Source: Notamacropus eugenii (taxonomy: Eukaryota > Chordata > Mammalia > Diprotodontia > Macropodidae). Taken from it: a stretch of DNA of 64,000 bases. The stretch is from the NCBI RefSeq assembly GCF_028372415.1, contig NC_092875.1, positions 185,790,522-185,854,521 of the forward strand, given 5' to 3'. The position numbers were made by a program, and so were the translations under genes. Shown here one piece after another: positions 33,370-45,315 of this stretch. Each line of letters opens with the position of its first letter. Position 1 is the first letter of the stretch. The notes beneath the pieces are model-generated. The model searched no databases. It had not been told where the DNA came from and worked only from the letters and a program-made list of their open reading frames with translations.

Positions 33370-34335
33370 CTCACAATCCCGTTCTTTACCTAGTAACTAT
33401 TCAGAGGGATCTTGCCCAACTATGTTTTTTGAGAGCACTAGGGCTTACTCTTCCCCAACGGAGGGCAAATCTCCGCTGTTTGGTCCCTCTGAATTGAAGT
33501 TTGTATAACGGGTTAAAGCTGTTGCCAGGTAATTGAACCGCCCCCTCCCCCCCCGCCCCTTTCATGAACTGGTGTCACGTTCCAGCCTTCTACCCCATCC
33601 TGTCCACACTCTCCCCCTGCCCCTGCCTTTCGGGGAGTGTCTGGGACCGACAGCTTCTTCTCTCTGGGCGCTCCCCTCCAGTCCCCCCTTTCTGAGGAGA
33701 GAGCGTCTTAGGGCTTACTCCCAGCAAATGTATTCCTCCCTTTCTCTTGCTTCGGAGACTAAGCCCCTCCCTTCCCTTCCCATTCATTGCTTCAGGAGCC
33801 TTCACGTCTGTAGCAAGCAGCTGCCTCACCCCTTGAGCTGCCACTCCACCGTTCCCCTTGTCTGTGGGGGCCTCTTCCCCCCCAATCCTTCCCCCTATTT
33901 CTAACCCCTCTTCCCCAGAGGAACTGGCCCAACACCACCTGGTCTGAAGGCTGCGCTGCCCCTTCCCCCCTCTCCACCTCCACGGGAACTAGGACAGAAA
34001 TACTGGTTAAAGAATGGACCTTTTAGACTAGGAAAAGGGGGCGTTTCTGGGCTCCCATAGTTTAATGTCTCGAGAAAAAGGGCGGGGGCTCATGGAGGTC
34101 ATGAATTCCAGGCTGCTTTTCAGCTAAAAAACAGCTTGGGAAGGTAGAGACGTCCAGAAAGCAGTTACGGTGAGCAAGCTGGCACTGCTTTGCTAGGAGG
34201 GCAGCAGTGGCAAGGGACGGCCAGCGCCAGGTATCTTTGAGAAGGTATGCGCACAAAGCACGTCTGAGGTCTTAGCCGACAGATAGAAGCCCCACCCTCT
34301 CTCCCTCCCGTGTTGGGAGCTCTGAGGTCCTTATC
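33370..34335. promoter_or_regulatory. CpG-enriched, GC-rich block; candidate host promoter
   Basis: By eye, roughly thirty CpG dinucleotides fall in just under 1 kb, in a window where CpG is otherwise very sparse. The sequence is GC-rich with C-runs such as 'cccccccccgcccc' near 33545. Not recognised as any repeat. Splice-donor-like words follow at 34398 and 34757. Open frames here (up to 123 codons) show no protein family and are probably composition effects. Confidence 0.4.
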
Positions 34336-34339
34336 ACCG

Positions 34340-35700
34340 CTCTGATTAACCCAGCAGCTAACATCATGCTATCATCCTTGATGGAGTGGGAAGGAAGGTG
34401 AGCCTGCTTTACAAGGAAGTATCGTTGGACGATTCTGATGTTGCAGGGAATGCTTTCCTAGTCCGAACTGATTCTGGTCTCTGCCGAATCTCCGGAATAT
34501 CCCAGCCCGAGTTTTGCTCAGAAATTTGAGCAAGAAGAAATCTCTAGATCCTGCATGGTCCCTGAGAAATCACCATGATTCTAGACACCTGTTGGGGTAC
34601 AAGGGAAATATCCTGGAGTCTCCCGGTCACTACTTGTCACAATGGTAGAGAATATCTGGAGAATTCCCAGGCAGCTAAACTGAAAATCCATCTTAGCTTC
34701 ACCCTAACACGTCCTCCAGGCAGACAGAATTGAGGAATTAGATGAACATCTAAGAGGTAAGGAACCCAGTCCCCTCCCTGCCCACCCCACAAGCAAAGCT
34801 TTCCCTGTAACCACTGGAAGGACTGAAAAGGGAGCTGTAATACAGAGGTAGAGTTGCAGGATGAAGTTAGATCTTTGACTAGAGTCAGATGAAAAAACTG
34901 GGCATGAATGTTTAGATTATATCAGTGAGGACTTGATAAAGACAGTTGGCATCTATTTGTAGGGGTGCCAGAGTGACCATTTATCTAAAAAAACCCTGGG
35001 GAACTTTTGAAAGTAATTAAACCAATTCTCAGAGGAGAAAGTCCCTCACTACTTTGCTTTAATGGGTTTTCTGGGCCTGGAGGGCTATATATACCTCACT
35101 GTCATCCATCATAGCTGAAGCACAGGCCTGGTAGACTACTTCAGGGGAAGGCTGGGCTTTGGCCCAGGTTACAGGCACTGTAGGTGCCTATAGTAGGTTT
35201 ATCATACTACTAATGTACATTTTCTGGAGGAGCTCCAGAAGGGACTGGAGCATGCCCAACTACATGAGGAAGCGAAGGCTGTGTTCCTCTCTGTCATCCT
35301 CCTTCCCATCATGGCAGGCAACGACAACCTGTACCTGTGCCTTGTGTACTGTGGAAAGACATCAAAGGGAGCCCATATCTCAGGTATTTGCCACCCAAGG
35401 GAATGGGGATGGTAGATGGGGGAGATAAGTGAAATAATAATAAAGGGGATACTGATGAGAGGCCCAAGTCCCAAGCTGGAGCAGGCAATAGGCAAGCAGG
35501 GGCCCTCCAGAAAGAGAACAAGAAATTGGCATCCATGCCAGGCACCCTGTATTGGAGAGCAAGAGAATTGGACATCCCTAAGTGGGAAGTTTCAGGCCAT
35601 AGTCTCCAGGAAATTCAGGCCCTTATAGATGTAGTCCAGGGAAAGTAAGAGGCCCCCAGACCTCCATGTCTGGCAGAGCCTCCATGGGAACCTGGCAGTT
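34340..35700. other. Unassigned sequence downstream of the CpG-rich block
   Basis: Contains donor-like 'taagaggtaagg' around 34757 and a TATA-like 'ctatatatacc' around 35086. No coding family recognised in any frame; overlapping frames at 35159-35628 are short and featureless. Confidence 0.35.
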
Positions 35701-35702
35701 GT

Positions 35703-35786
35703 TAAGTATTTGAGGCTGGATTTGAACTCAGGTCTTCCTGACTCCAGGCCCAGACCTCTATCTACTGTACCACTTAGCTGCCTCTA
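35703..35786 (-). mobile_element. tRNA-derived SINE, head only
   Basis: 'gaggctggatttgaactcag', 'cttcctgactccaggcccag' and 'tgtaccacttagctgcct'. Confidence 0.85.
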
Positions 35787-35867
35787 GGACAAGGTGTTCA
35801 GTTTAGATCATATTTTAATTAACTTCCTATCTCCCCTATGGTTTAGCACTGTACTTTGTTTGTTGAA

Positions 35868-35990
35868 TGAATAACTTATATGATTTTGGCCAAGTAACTT
35901 CCTCTGGACCTCAATTCCTTCATTTATAAAGTGGGGTATTTAGACTAGTGACTCTTGGTTTTAAAATACTACACTATTTTATGATGCATT
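35868..35990 (+). mobile_element. MIR3-like SINE fragment
   Basis: 'tatgattttggccaagtaac', 'ctggacctcaattccttcat' and 'tatttagactagtgactctt'. Confidence 0.55.
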
Positions 35991-35994
35991 AAAG

Positions 35995-37385
35995 ATGCCA
36001 AATCTTTTGCCACTGGCAAGATTTGACTCTGATCATGCTGACTGTTTCAGGTGACACAGGCTGTTCTTGGCTACCTGTTTTTAGCCCATACTTACAAATA
36101 TACTACTTTATAACTCAAAATCATTTTGTGGCTAAAATCAAGAGGTTTAAATTTGATTAATAAAAATAATTTCCTCTTTTCCTTTAGAGCATCTTTTGCA
36201 TATACATAATTTATTGTATTTCTTTCTAGATTCACCATGTTGTCTTTTCCCTTCATGACTGAAAAGCTTGTTTTCAACTCTTGGAAACAATACTTATTAG
36301 TATTATAATTTGTTTAGTTCCCTTCTCATCTTAAGTGCTCTTCTTTGGGTTTTTTCCAACATGTTAACATCTATCTCCAATGATATTGTGCCAGGAAACA
36401 TGGCCATATTTCTTCTCCTAATTTGCAACTGAAAGTGTTACATAATTGAGTATGAGTCTTAATCTAAAATGAAAATGCAATCATCTCAGCTATAAAAGAG
36501 GAAAAAAAAATCAGACCCTGAGGTTTAAGAAGGAAAAAAAATTTCTATTAACAGAGGTGTCCTTCCAAACTTGAGGTACATGCTCTACTTGTAAAACATC
36601 AGGCCTTCACCACAGTAAGCCAAATGTTCTAATTGCTGAATGAAGTGGAAGTGTGGCTTAGCTAATGATTGGAAATCTTGAATTGGAATCTGTGGGAAAA
36701 TTTGGTGTTTTAACCACTGCTGTAAAATCCCTGCAAGGAGTCTCCCAGTGTGGTATATTTCTATACTTATGTCTCATCTACTCTTTGTGGATAAAACCCA
36801 AGTTTTACTCTCTTTTTGTATCAAATACCTGTTTCTCTCTCTCCCCTCCTCTACTCCCCATTACTTAGTATAATTCTGTGTGTGTAGTAGTAGTAAGCAT
36901 TCACTAGTAAGGGGAGAAGTGGGGGCCCACAACATTCCTTTTTTCGCCCTTCTTCTCCCCTCTCTTAGTGGCCTGTGTTCTAGAGGTTCTCCCTGTCTTC
37001 CTCTCCCCTCTCTGTTAGGTTTGTCTGGTACAAGCTTGGAAAAATTTTAATGATCCCATCTAGTTATCTCAGGAAGTCATTGGCACATCAGACATGATTA
37101 GAAACTTTGGACTTTTTAATTAAACTCCCAGACTAGTGGGAGTTTACTAAGGCTGATCAATGTCTGAGTACCTAGGGGAGCAAAAACATGTGGTTTGGAA
37201 ATCATTGTGTCAGAACCTCATGTTGGTGACTAAATCATACTGGAATATGGAGGAGAACAGTATGTTCTTGAACCTCAGCAAAGTTTTGTGAAGTCAGATG
37301 TCTGTAAGAGTCCTAGAAGATGCTGTATCCTAGTATCACAGTTCTGAGCCTTCACAGTTTCTGCAAGGTGGAAGAAAAAAAGAAA
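35995..37385. other. Unassigned non-coding sequence
   Basis: No gene or repeat recognised. A small GTAGTA-like run near 36885. Confidence 0.45.
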
Positions 37386-37388
37386 AAT

Positions 37389-37397
37389 TGTGTATGT

Positions 37398-37447
<50 letters not shown>

Positions 37448-37448
37448 G
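37389..37448. repeat. (TG)n microsatellite
   Basis: TG dinucleotides with TATG units at the right edge. Accounts for the T/H-rich minus-strand frame. Confidence 0.97.
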
Positions 37449-37449
37449 G

Positions 37450-38270
37450 TGGGGTGTGGTGGGGTGGATGAAGAAGGGGTTGCATGAATGCAACTAGAGC
37501 TTATAATTTGAGGTCAATACCAATATAAGTGCTGTAACTCACAAAAGATGACTTGCCTACCTCCTTTGCCTGATATACATGTTTTTGATTAATGGTATCT
37601 TGTATTTCACTTCTGGAGTGCCTTCACTGCTAATATCTTGCAGCCTTAGTAATCCACCATGAGTTTTTTCCAATGCCATTAGGGTCACCTATGATTTTGA
37701 TTCTTTTATAATAGTGGTGTTTTATAACTTGTAGCTGTACAGCATCTCCAGGAGAATATTGATATTAAAATATATTATTTTGTGCCCAGGAGCAGCTTGG
37801 GATCATTGGAGGTATATAATTTCCCAGATGTAATCTAGCTGTCTCTTCTCCTGTCCAATTTTATGCCCAGATAATTATTTATCTACGGTGATTGTTCAAA
37901 ATATGCAGGTAGATCAATTCAATGGGCTTCCCATCAAAAGGGCGTGTCATGTCCTGGGCAATATCCATTGGGTTTCAACTATGTGAATCACTAGGTCAGT
38001 GACTTTTGAAAGGTTGAGAATCCCTTTGTGTTCCAGGTCCCAATGCAGTCAGCACAATATTATCTGAGAACAGGACTGTCTGAAACAGCTTTTAAAGGCT
38101 TTAGAACTCTGATCAATACAATGATAAATCATGAATCCAAAACAATAAAGATGAAACACTCCAGAGAGATGATGAACTTAAAATGCAGAAAGGTATACAT
38201 TTTTAGACATGACCCATGTAGGAATATGTTTTTGCCAGACTATGTGGCTATGTATTGAAGGCTTTCTTTT
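37450..38270. other. Unassigned non-coding sequence
   Basis: No gene or repeat recognised. Confidence 0.45.
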
Positions 38271-38272
38271 CG

Positions 38273-38416
38273 TTTCCCTTCCTTCCTTCCTTCCTTCCTT
38301 CCTTCCTTCCTTCCTTCCTTCCTTCCTTCCTTCCTTCCTTCCTTCCTTCCTTCCTTCCTTCCTTCCTTCCTTCCTTCTTTTCTTTCTTCTTCCTTCCCTC
38401 CCTCCCTCCCTCTTTT
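38273..38416. repeat. (TTCC)n microsatellite
   Basis: 144 uninterrupted pyrimidines: a long TTCC array passing into TTTC and CCCT words. Confidence 0.98.
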
Positions 38417-38419
38417 AGT

Positions 38420-40065
38420 TGACTCTCTGAGGATAGATTAGCAGCCATCCTTATATTTAGCTGTAACTTCCTTATGGCTTCTGATTTAACTTTTAGGGAC
38501 AATGTCAGTATAGATATGGATTCTCCCAAACTGTATCAACTCATTAATTGCTGGACAAAGAAGTCTCATTTAAAAGGCCCAATTTAGGAAATGCTTATAT
38601 TAAATATGACCCAGAACTCAAGCCTCAGCCCCATATCTAATGGTCATCATGATATTTAAATATTTTATCTCACTTGAAGTGATATTTGTACAACTCTTAT
38701 TTGTTTAAAAAAACTATTGTAAACAAATATCTTAGATGGAAGCACAATATAATATTAGCAAATTAAATTTATTTTCAAACCCATTTCTTTACTTATTCAT
38801 GCACTGTTTGGAGTCACCCTGTTGCTAAGAACAATATGTGGAATTTATTTTCCCATTAGACCTCCCTTTCCTGCAGACTCCCTGTTGTGTTGCCTCTTTG
38901 TCTGATTAAGTACATTCTTGGTAGTACTGCTCCTTAAGAGGTAAAATAAACATTTCCCATCACACTTGAACTCTTCAGTTGCTATGTGTTCTGGTTTAAG
39001 TCCATATTATCTCAGGTTACTTGGGCAACTTTTACAGTATCCAATTACTATTTGCAGCATAGTTTGTCAAAATAACTCAGGACGTTTTTAGGAAGTAGAT
39101 CAATTGATTCAACTGGAGATATTTTTTTTTCCATTGTTGAAATGTTTTCCCAGGGTTTTGGTGAAGGGTTTAGCTTTTTTATTCTCTGGTTGGAAGAAAA
39201 AAAACAAACCAAACCAACCCAAATCTCTACAGATTGTTCAAAGAGGCCATGAATTGAGTCATTTTGATGAGCTGGGTCAGGACTTTAACTGGTTATTTTC
39301 ATTTTAATTAAGATCCTCTTAACAATGTAAATATGGACATAAGTGGTAAGAAAAGTACTTTTTAGTCATTGGAGGGGGCCCTGCCCGTCATTCCTCATAA
39401 TATATCAGGCAAGTAGTCCCCAGTTCTCCTAGATTGCAAGACTGGTATTATCTCCATAATGCTATGAAAATTGGGGTCTGTTAATAATATCAATCTGAGA
39501 CACTCACCAAACCATGGGGATGGGCTATCACTAATTGAATCCACCAAATATTTTGGCCTTATCTACACATGCCATGGTCTGGAAACATAATTCAAGTGTC
39601 ATTTGGGTAAAGAATGAGGACTGAAACCAGAGTAGTACAAGCTGCCCGTAGAAACAGATCTTGAACAGATTACTAAACATATGCTTTATATTACATGCTT
39701 ATTTAGGTCAAAGGAGGAAGAATGTATTCTATACACTCTGCTTAAGTTTTTTACATGTGAAAAAAAGATCCTGTTGTTTCCTCTTTGGTTTCATTATTCA
39801 TAGTATATGATCTCCTACTTCCTCTTTAGGTTTTCAGGAGTTAGTACTGAATTTTTTATGGATAACATGTATGTAACCAAAAATTCCCAGTGTTTAGGGG
39901 TCCCCAGCGTTAGCAGAATCAAAACTACTCTGGGTCCCTCCACTCTTGGGTGGAACATTTTAGTTTTCTTTGTACGGTACATGTATTAAAGTTTAATCTG
40001 TATCATTAACATTTTTTCCATCACTTACTTTAGATAATCAACAATCAAGCCTTAATCGGTAGCAT
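38420..40065. other. Unassigned non-coding sequence, longest repeat-poor stretch
   Basis: No recognised repeat, gene or RNA over about 1.6 kb. Confidence 0.4.
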
Positions 40066-40069
40066 TTGC

Positions 40070-41602
40070 TGATTTATTTTTTAAAATTTAATTTTTCTTG
40101 CTTACATTTTGAGTTCAGAGTCATCTTCCTCCCTCCCTCCCATCCCCTCACTAAAGAAAGCCAAGATTTGACACAGATATATATGTGGAACCATACAATA
40201 CAGACTTCCATATATCAGTTCTTTCTCTGGAGGTAGATAGCATTTTTCTTCTTAAGTCCTTTGTAGTTATTTTGAATGATCACATTTACTCCAAATAGCT
40301 TGGTCATTCACAGTTACTCTTCAAGCAATATTGCTGTTACCTGTGTACAATATTCTCTTGGTTCCGATCATTTCACTCATTATTTCATGCAAGTCTTTCC
40401 ATGTTTTTCTAAAACCAACCTGCTCATCATTTCTTACAGCACAATAGTATTCTATCACAATCATATATTACAACTTATTCAGCCATTCCCCAATTGATGG
40501 CATCCCCTCACTTTCCAGTTTTTTGTCGCCACAGATAGACCTGCTATAAAAATTTTAGAAAATCTAGGCTCTTTTCCTTTTTCTCTGATAACCTTGGGCA
40601 ACAGATCTAATAGTGGTATTGCTGGGTCAAAGGGTTTATTTAGTTTTAGAATTCTTTGGGCATAATTCCAAATTGCTCTCCAAAATGGTTGGATCTATTC
40701 ACGGTTCCACCAATAGTGTATTAGTATCCCAATTTTCCACATCCCCTCCAACATTTACCATTTTCCTCTTCTATTTTGGTCATTCTGATAGGTGTGAGAT
40801 GGTACTTCAAATTGCTTTAATTTTTATTTCTCTAATCAATAATGACTTAGAGCATTTTTTCATACTGTAGTGCCAACGCAATATTCACAGCGCATACAGC
40901 AGCCATGAATATCCTGGCACAATTCTGAATCGTGAAATACAACAGACTCTCCATGTGGAAGATAGAACCAAAGCATTTATTCAGACATCAGAAAGCCAAA
41001 TCTATCATAGGAATAAAAATCGATACACAATAACAATGCAGAGAACAACACTATCCCCTGCTGGGTTTCCCACAAACTAGCTCCATTAAACAAATCACAA
41101 ACAAGCTCTCTCACTCACGCTAGCCAGCTGTCTGCTCACCTGCATCCTTCTCAGCTCTGACTAGGTGCTGACCAATTTGCTCTCAGCTCTGCTCTGGCTC
41201 TGTCTCTTCCTGTTTCATCTGTTCAGCGAACTCCTCCTCCTCCCACCACAGGCTCCATGACTCAGACTCATGTGGCTCAGGCTTCCATGTGACCCAGACA
41301 GGTCACATGGACCTATTAAAGAGTGGGAAAGATCTTCCCATTTAAATTACCATTACACATATGACTATAGGTAGTTTTAATTTCTCCTTCTATAAACTGC
41401 TTGTTCATGTCTTTTGACCATTTATCAATTGGGGAATGACTTGTATTCTTATGAATTTGACTCAGTTCTTTATATATTTGAGATGATATGAAACTTTTAT
41501 CTGAGAAACTGGATATAAAATACTCCCCCTCCTTCCAGTTTTCTGCTTTCCTTCTGATCTTGGCTACATTAGTTTTATTTGAAAATTTTAATTTTTATAG
41601 CT
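40070..41602 (-). mobile_element. L1 3' end split by a solo LTR
   Basis: Reverse L1: 'cattttgagttcagagtcat', 'ttcagccattccccaattga' and 'tttctctaatcaataatgac' before the LTR, then 'atatgactataggtagtttt', 'atttatcaattggggaatga' and 'catttgaaaatttt'-like sequence after it. The halves join collinearly at the duplicated target. Confidence 0.88.
40866..41357 (-). mobile_element. Solo LTR of an endogenous retrovirus (492 bp)
   Basis: Plus-strand limits are 'tgtagtgccaac' and 'accattaca', so the minus-strand LTR begins 'tgtaatgg' and ends 'cactaca'. Flanking words 'catac' (40861-40865) and 'catat' (41358-41362) are a 5-bp TSD with one change. An AATAAA (minus strand) lies at 40976-40981. No internal retroviral sequence, hence a solo LTR left by recombination. 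Confidence 0.88.
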
Positions 41603-41604
41603 AA

Positions 41605-42285
41605 GGAGATCTTGGTTGAAAGTATAGGAATTCAAAGGAGAGCTTCCTTCTTGACTCTTGCCCAATCTTGGAGCTCAGACTCAATTACTAAAAAAATGGC
41701 AGTGGGATGGGCATGGTAAGAAGGATTACTGACTGCCAAAAAAGTCCATTGCACAGAGTTACTAGAGGTATACTCAAGACCCTCTGCAACTCTTAGGAAA
41801 GTCAGGACTAGGAGGAAGACAGAAGAGAAGGACAGATAGGAATGTCTCATTTCCTTGTTCCTCATAAGACGTTGCAATGAAGAAAAAGAAGAGACTTAAA
41901 AGGCAGAGGGAAGAATAGAGGGACAAGAGATTATGTTCAATTCTCTTGGGACCTACGAAAATGTTAGATGGCTCCCAGAAACTTTAGATACTTCTCCCTC
42001 TCTGGTCCCTTACCTGACCCTCTTCCCATCCCTTTTTTTGTTGCAGCATAGGCTGAATCTAGTCCTACATACCAGGTATGTACCTTATATACCAGGTAAA
42101 ATTTCTTTTAGAAGATGTATTTTTCTACCCAATGAGGGCATATCATTTATCTGTATTATGTTTCAGGCTTCTTTTTTTGTGTGTGTGTAGGTAACTTTCA
42201 AATGAGGTTTTTCATAAACAGTAAACACCAGGGCAAATTAATGCAAATTGTTGATTGCCTTTGTTAGATCATGTGTTCCATTAAA
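41605..42285. other. Unassigned non-coding sequence
   Basis: No gene or repeat recognised. Confidence 0.45.
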
Positions 42286-42390
42286 ACAAAATACAGGCTG
42301 ACTTCAGAAAAAACTGGAAAGACTTAGATGAACTGATACTGAGTGAAGTGAGCAGAACTAGGAAAACATTGTATATAGTAAGAGTCAAAT

Positions 42391-43010
42391 TGTGAGATGT
42401 GAGGGCAAGCAAAGTAGGATCTTTTGCTGTTTTTGTTTATACCAAGAAGTATAATGCCTCTGAATAATGTGATTAAGGAGGATCTTTCCCACCTATTGTT
42501 GGGCCTGGGAAGATTTGTAGGAAGGTTCACACCTTTTGTTAATGAGGCACTGGTTCTCTGGGGATGTGATGCCCTCTGACTCTAAAAAGTGTATAAAGAC
42601 TCTGAGGTGCCATTTTGCTTTGGGGCTTAGTTTTTGGAAGAAGGCCTGTGTGCCAGATGAGAATCTGGGAAGCCACTAAACAGTACTCCCCCCCCCCCCC
42701 CAAACCCCCACCCTGGTTTTGAAACCCAAATGTTGGTGCTTCCCTCTCTGGTAATTACAGTCAGACAGTTGGACCTGTCTGTTACATTGTGATATAGACA
42801 GAGGAAGCCATGTCTGTTGATCTTTCATTTCTCTGTATTATCTTTGAAGTTCAGGGTGCTGATTCCCCTGAACTTGGTGAATGATGTATGTGCTTGATTA
42901 AAGAAATTATACATGTGCTTGATATAAATGATTATTGATCCCTCAAAAGTTGCCTTTCCTTTTAGAAAAGCAGATCAAAGAATCTGTGATAGCAACCCCC
43001 ACCCCCTCCA
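42391..43010 (+). mobile_element. ERV LTR (copy A), inserted in L1
   Basis: Starts 'tgtgagatgtgagg'. TATA region 'gtgtataaagactctgaggt' at 42589-42608 and polyadenylation word ATTAAA at 42897-42902, then 'ctcaaaagttgcctttcctt'. The same ordered blocks occur in copy B at 61740. A 14-C run lies in the R/U5 part at about 42688. The right end is uncertain; no exact TSD found. Confidence 0.75.
42687..42703. repeat. Poly-C run
   Basis: Homopolymeric C run within LTR copy A, absent from copy B. Confidence 0.9.
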
Positions 43011-43411
43011 CCCCGTGTATGTTGGGAGTATTTATTGATACATGAAATGACTGACTTTGGTAGACTTAATTCTTCACAGCAATGCAAGGACCTAAAACAA
43101 CTCCAAAAGACTCATGATGGAAAATACCATCCACATCCAGACAAAGAAATATGGCGTCTGAATGCAGATTGAAGCATACAATTTGCCTTTTTTTTTGTTT
43201 TGCTTTTTCTTTCTCATGATTCCTCCCATACATTCTAATTATTCTAATATAACATGACTAATGCGAAAAATGTGTTTAATAAGGATGTATATGCATAGCC
43301 TATATTGGATTGCATGCTGACTTGGGGAGGGGGGAAGGGAAGGAAGGGGGAGAAAAAATTAAAACTCATGGAAGTGAATGTTGAAAACTAAAAATAAGTA
43401 AATTAATTTAT

Positions 43412-44035
43412 TTAATCTATCAATCAATTAACGCTTTCATGTCAAAAAACAAAAACAAAAAACATTCCCCAAACCCTAACACCCTGTTTCAGGCTGAAGA
43501 TCTCAGCCTTGTCCTATTGTTTAAACCCAGGATATATCTAAGTTACCTATGTCCTAGCCTAATAAATGTATCACTACCCTCGTGGGTAACTGAGGTAGAA
43601 TGGAAATGTAGGTTATAGAACTTGAAGAAGTTGATGAACCAGTTGATAAAGTATTCCAGGGAACATCAATGTGAAGAAAAGTTCCAAAATATTAAGGGAG
43701 AAATTGGAGAGAGAGGGATGGAGAGAAAGACTATGATTCAGGAATAGAGCTCCCTTTCCCTTAACAAAGGAGGAAGAGTCACCTGGAGGCTAGCAGATGA
43801 CAGCAACAAGATCCTACAGAGCCATGACTTGGGCAATGTAACTGGAGCTTTGCCCTTGAAAACTTTCATCAGGCACTTATAGCATTTAAATTCCTTCGGT
43901 GGTAGAATTAACTGAGCTTGTTATTTAGTAGGAATAGTTAGTTAAAGTAAGAAGTTACCAAATTTATTCCTTTATGGTAGTTGCACCCTAGGCCCTACCT
44001 CTCCTCCCACCATATGCAAGTGTGCTGGGGGTTTT
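43412..44035. other. Unassigned non-coding sequence
   Basis: No gene or repeat recognised. Confidence 0.45.
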
Positions 44036-44038
44036 GTC

Positions 44039-44150
44039 TTCATTACATTCAAATTACAATACAAATTCATTACATTCATTACATACAAAATACATTACAT
44101 TACATTAAAATACATATATTGCACTACATTGCATTCAAATTTATCTTAAA
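44039..44150. repeat. Degenerate (TACAT)n repeat
   Basis: Repeated 'cattacatt' and 'acattacatt' words with A/T interruptions. Confidence 0.8.
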
Positions 44151-44456
44151 ATGTTGAATTAAAGGTGGATTTTATGCTTCTTACCTTTTTACATTTTGTA
44201 ACCCTTGCTCTAGACACCAAAATTTGCCTGAATGGCTCTGAGTATCTGGACAGAGATTGATATCAGTAGAATAGAACTTCAAAGCCAGAGAGACTGATGG
44301 AAGATGGTAGCAAAAAAGATGGTTTTAGAATTGGCATGGAGAACAAAGTTTATGTTGATTGCTTTTTCTGGGGGAGTGTCCTGGGATCAGAGAAAAGGCA
44401 TAACCAATACTGGATGAGGTAGTAAGAAATGATTTACTAGAACAAGAATTATTTTG

Positions 44457-45094
44457 TTTGTTTTTTTGCTTGTTTTTCAATTTCATTTTATTTTCAGGAC
44501 TGAATTTTTCACCCCATCCATTCCATGTCTTCACTGTGAAAGCAAGAAAAACAAAACCTGTTATAAACTTGCACAGTCAAGCAAAATAAATTTCTACACT
44601 GACCATATCAAAAAAAAAAAATCTTCATTCATTGTCACCTCTCTATCTCGAGAGGGGGTAGCATGAGTCCTCTGGAATTTTTGTGGATGGTAATTGTGTT
44701 GATCAGCATCCCTAATTCTTCCAAAGTTGTTTATTTTTACAATATTGTTGTTATTATATAAATAGTTCTCCTAGTTCTGCTCTCTTCACTTTCCGTCAGT
44801 TCATACAACTCTTATATTTCTCTGAAATCATCCTCTTCATAATTTTTTTAGAACACATTCACATGCCATAAAATGTTTACCCATTCCCCAACTGATGGTT
44901 ATCCCCAAAGTTTCTAATTCTTTGCCATCACAAAAGGAGCTATTATAAATATTTTTGTACATATAGATCCTTTTCCCCTTTCTTTGATGCCTTTGGAGTA
45001 TAGACCTAGTATCACTGGGTCAAAGGATATGCAAATGTTTATAGGTTTTTGAGCATAGTGCCAAATTGCTTTCCAGAATAGCCAGACCAATTCA
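44457..45094 (-). mobile_element. L1 3' end, 5'-truncated
   Basis: Reverse L1: 'tcaatttcattttattttca', 'tgcacagtcaagcaaaataa', 'ttccaaagttgtttattttt', 'ctagttctgctctcttcact', 'tacccattccccaactgatg' and 'gtgccaaattgctttccaga'. Confidence 0.88.
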
Positions 45095-45314
45095 CAGTAA
45101 AACAGAGGTTCTTAACTTTTTTTTTTTTGCAAGTGTCATGGGCCTCTTTGAAAGTCTGGTAAAACCTATATGGACCCTTTTTGTGAATAATGTTGTTAAA
45201 TGCAAAAATAAAATACAAAGGATTACAAAGAAAACCAATTATATTAAAATATGGTTATCACAATATTTTTCAAAAAATTTCATGGACTCAGGGTTTTGAA
45301 CCTCTGTAGAAAAA
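45095..45314. mobile_element. DNA transposon MITE, hAT-like
   Basis: Inverted ends 'cagaggttcttaac' (45103) and the reverse of 'gttttgaacctctg' (ends 45306). Flanks 'cagtaaaa' and 'tagaaaaa' could be an 8-bp TSD (6 of 8). Inside 'gtgtcatgggcctctttgaa' and 'atggactcagggttttgaac'. No coding sequence. Confidence 0.75.
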
Positions 45315-45315
45315 T

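Larger units (their letters stand above)
42289..43408 (+). mobile_element. L1 3' end split by an LTR
   Basis: 'aggctgacttcagaaaaaac' and 'aactaggaaaacattgtata' before the LTR; 'cagcaatgcaaggacctaaa', 'aaaagactcatgatggaaaa' and 'gttgaaaactaaaaataagt' after it. Confidence 0.85.

Noticed and set aside
33533..33904. 123-codon proline- and leucine-rich plus-strand frame in the GC-rich block
   Set aside because: Begins with TTG rather than ATG, has no domain, and overlapping frames on the other strand are equally open. Composition explains it.
34060..34260. Coding exon within the CpG-rich block (64-codon minus frame)
   Set aside because: No splice acceptor-donor pair in phase and no protein family recognised.
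35080..35150. TATA-box promoter at 'ctatatatacc'
   Set aside because: A lone TATA-like word with no initiator, CpG context, paired signals or downstream coding sequence.
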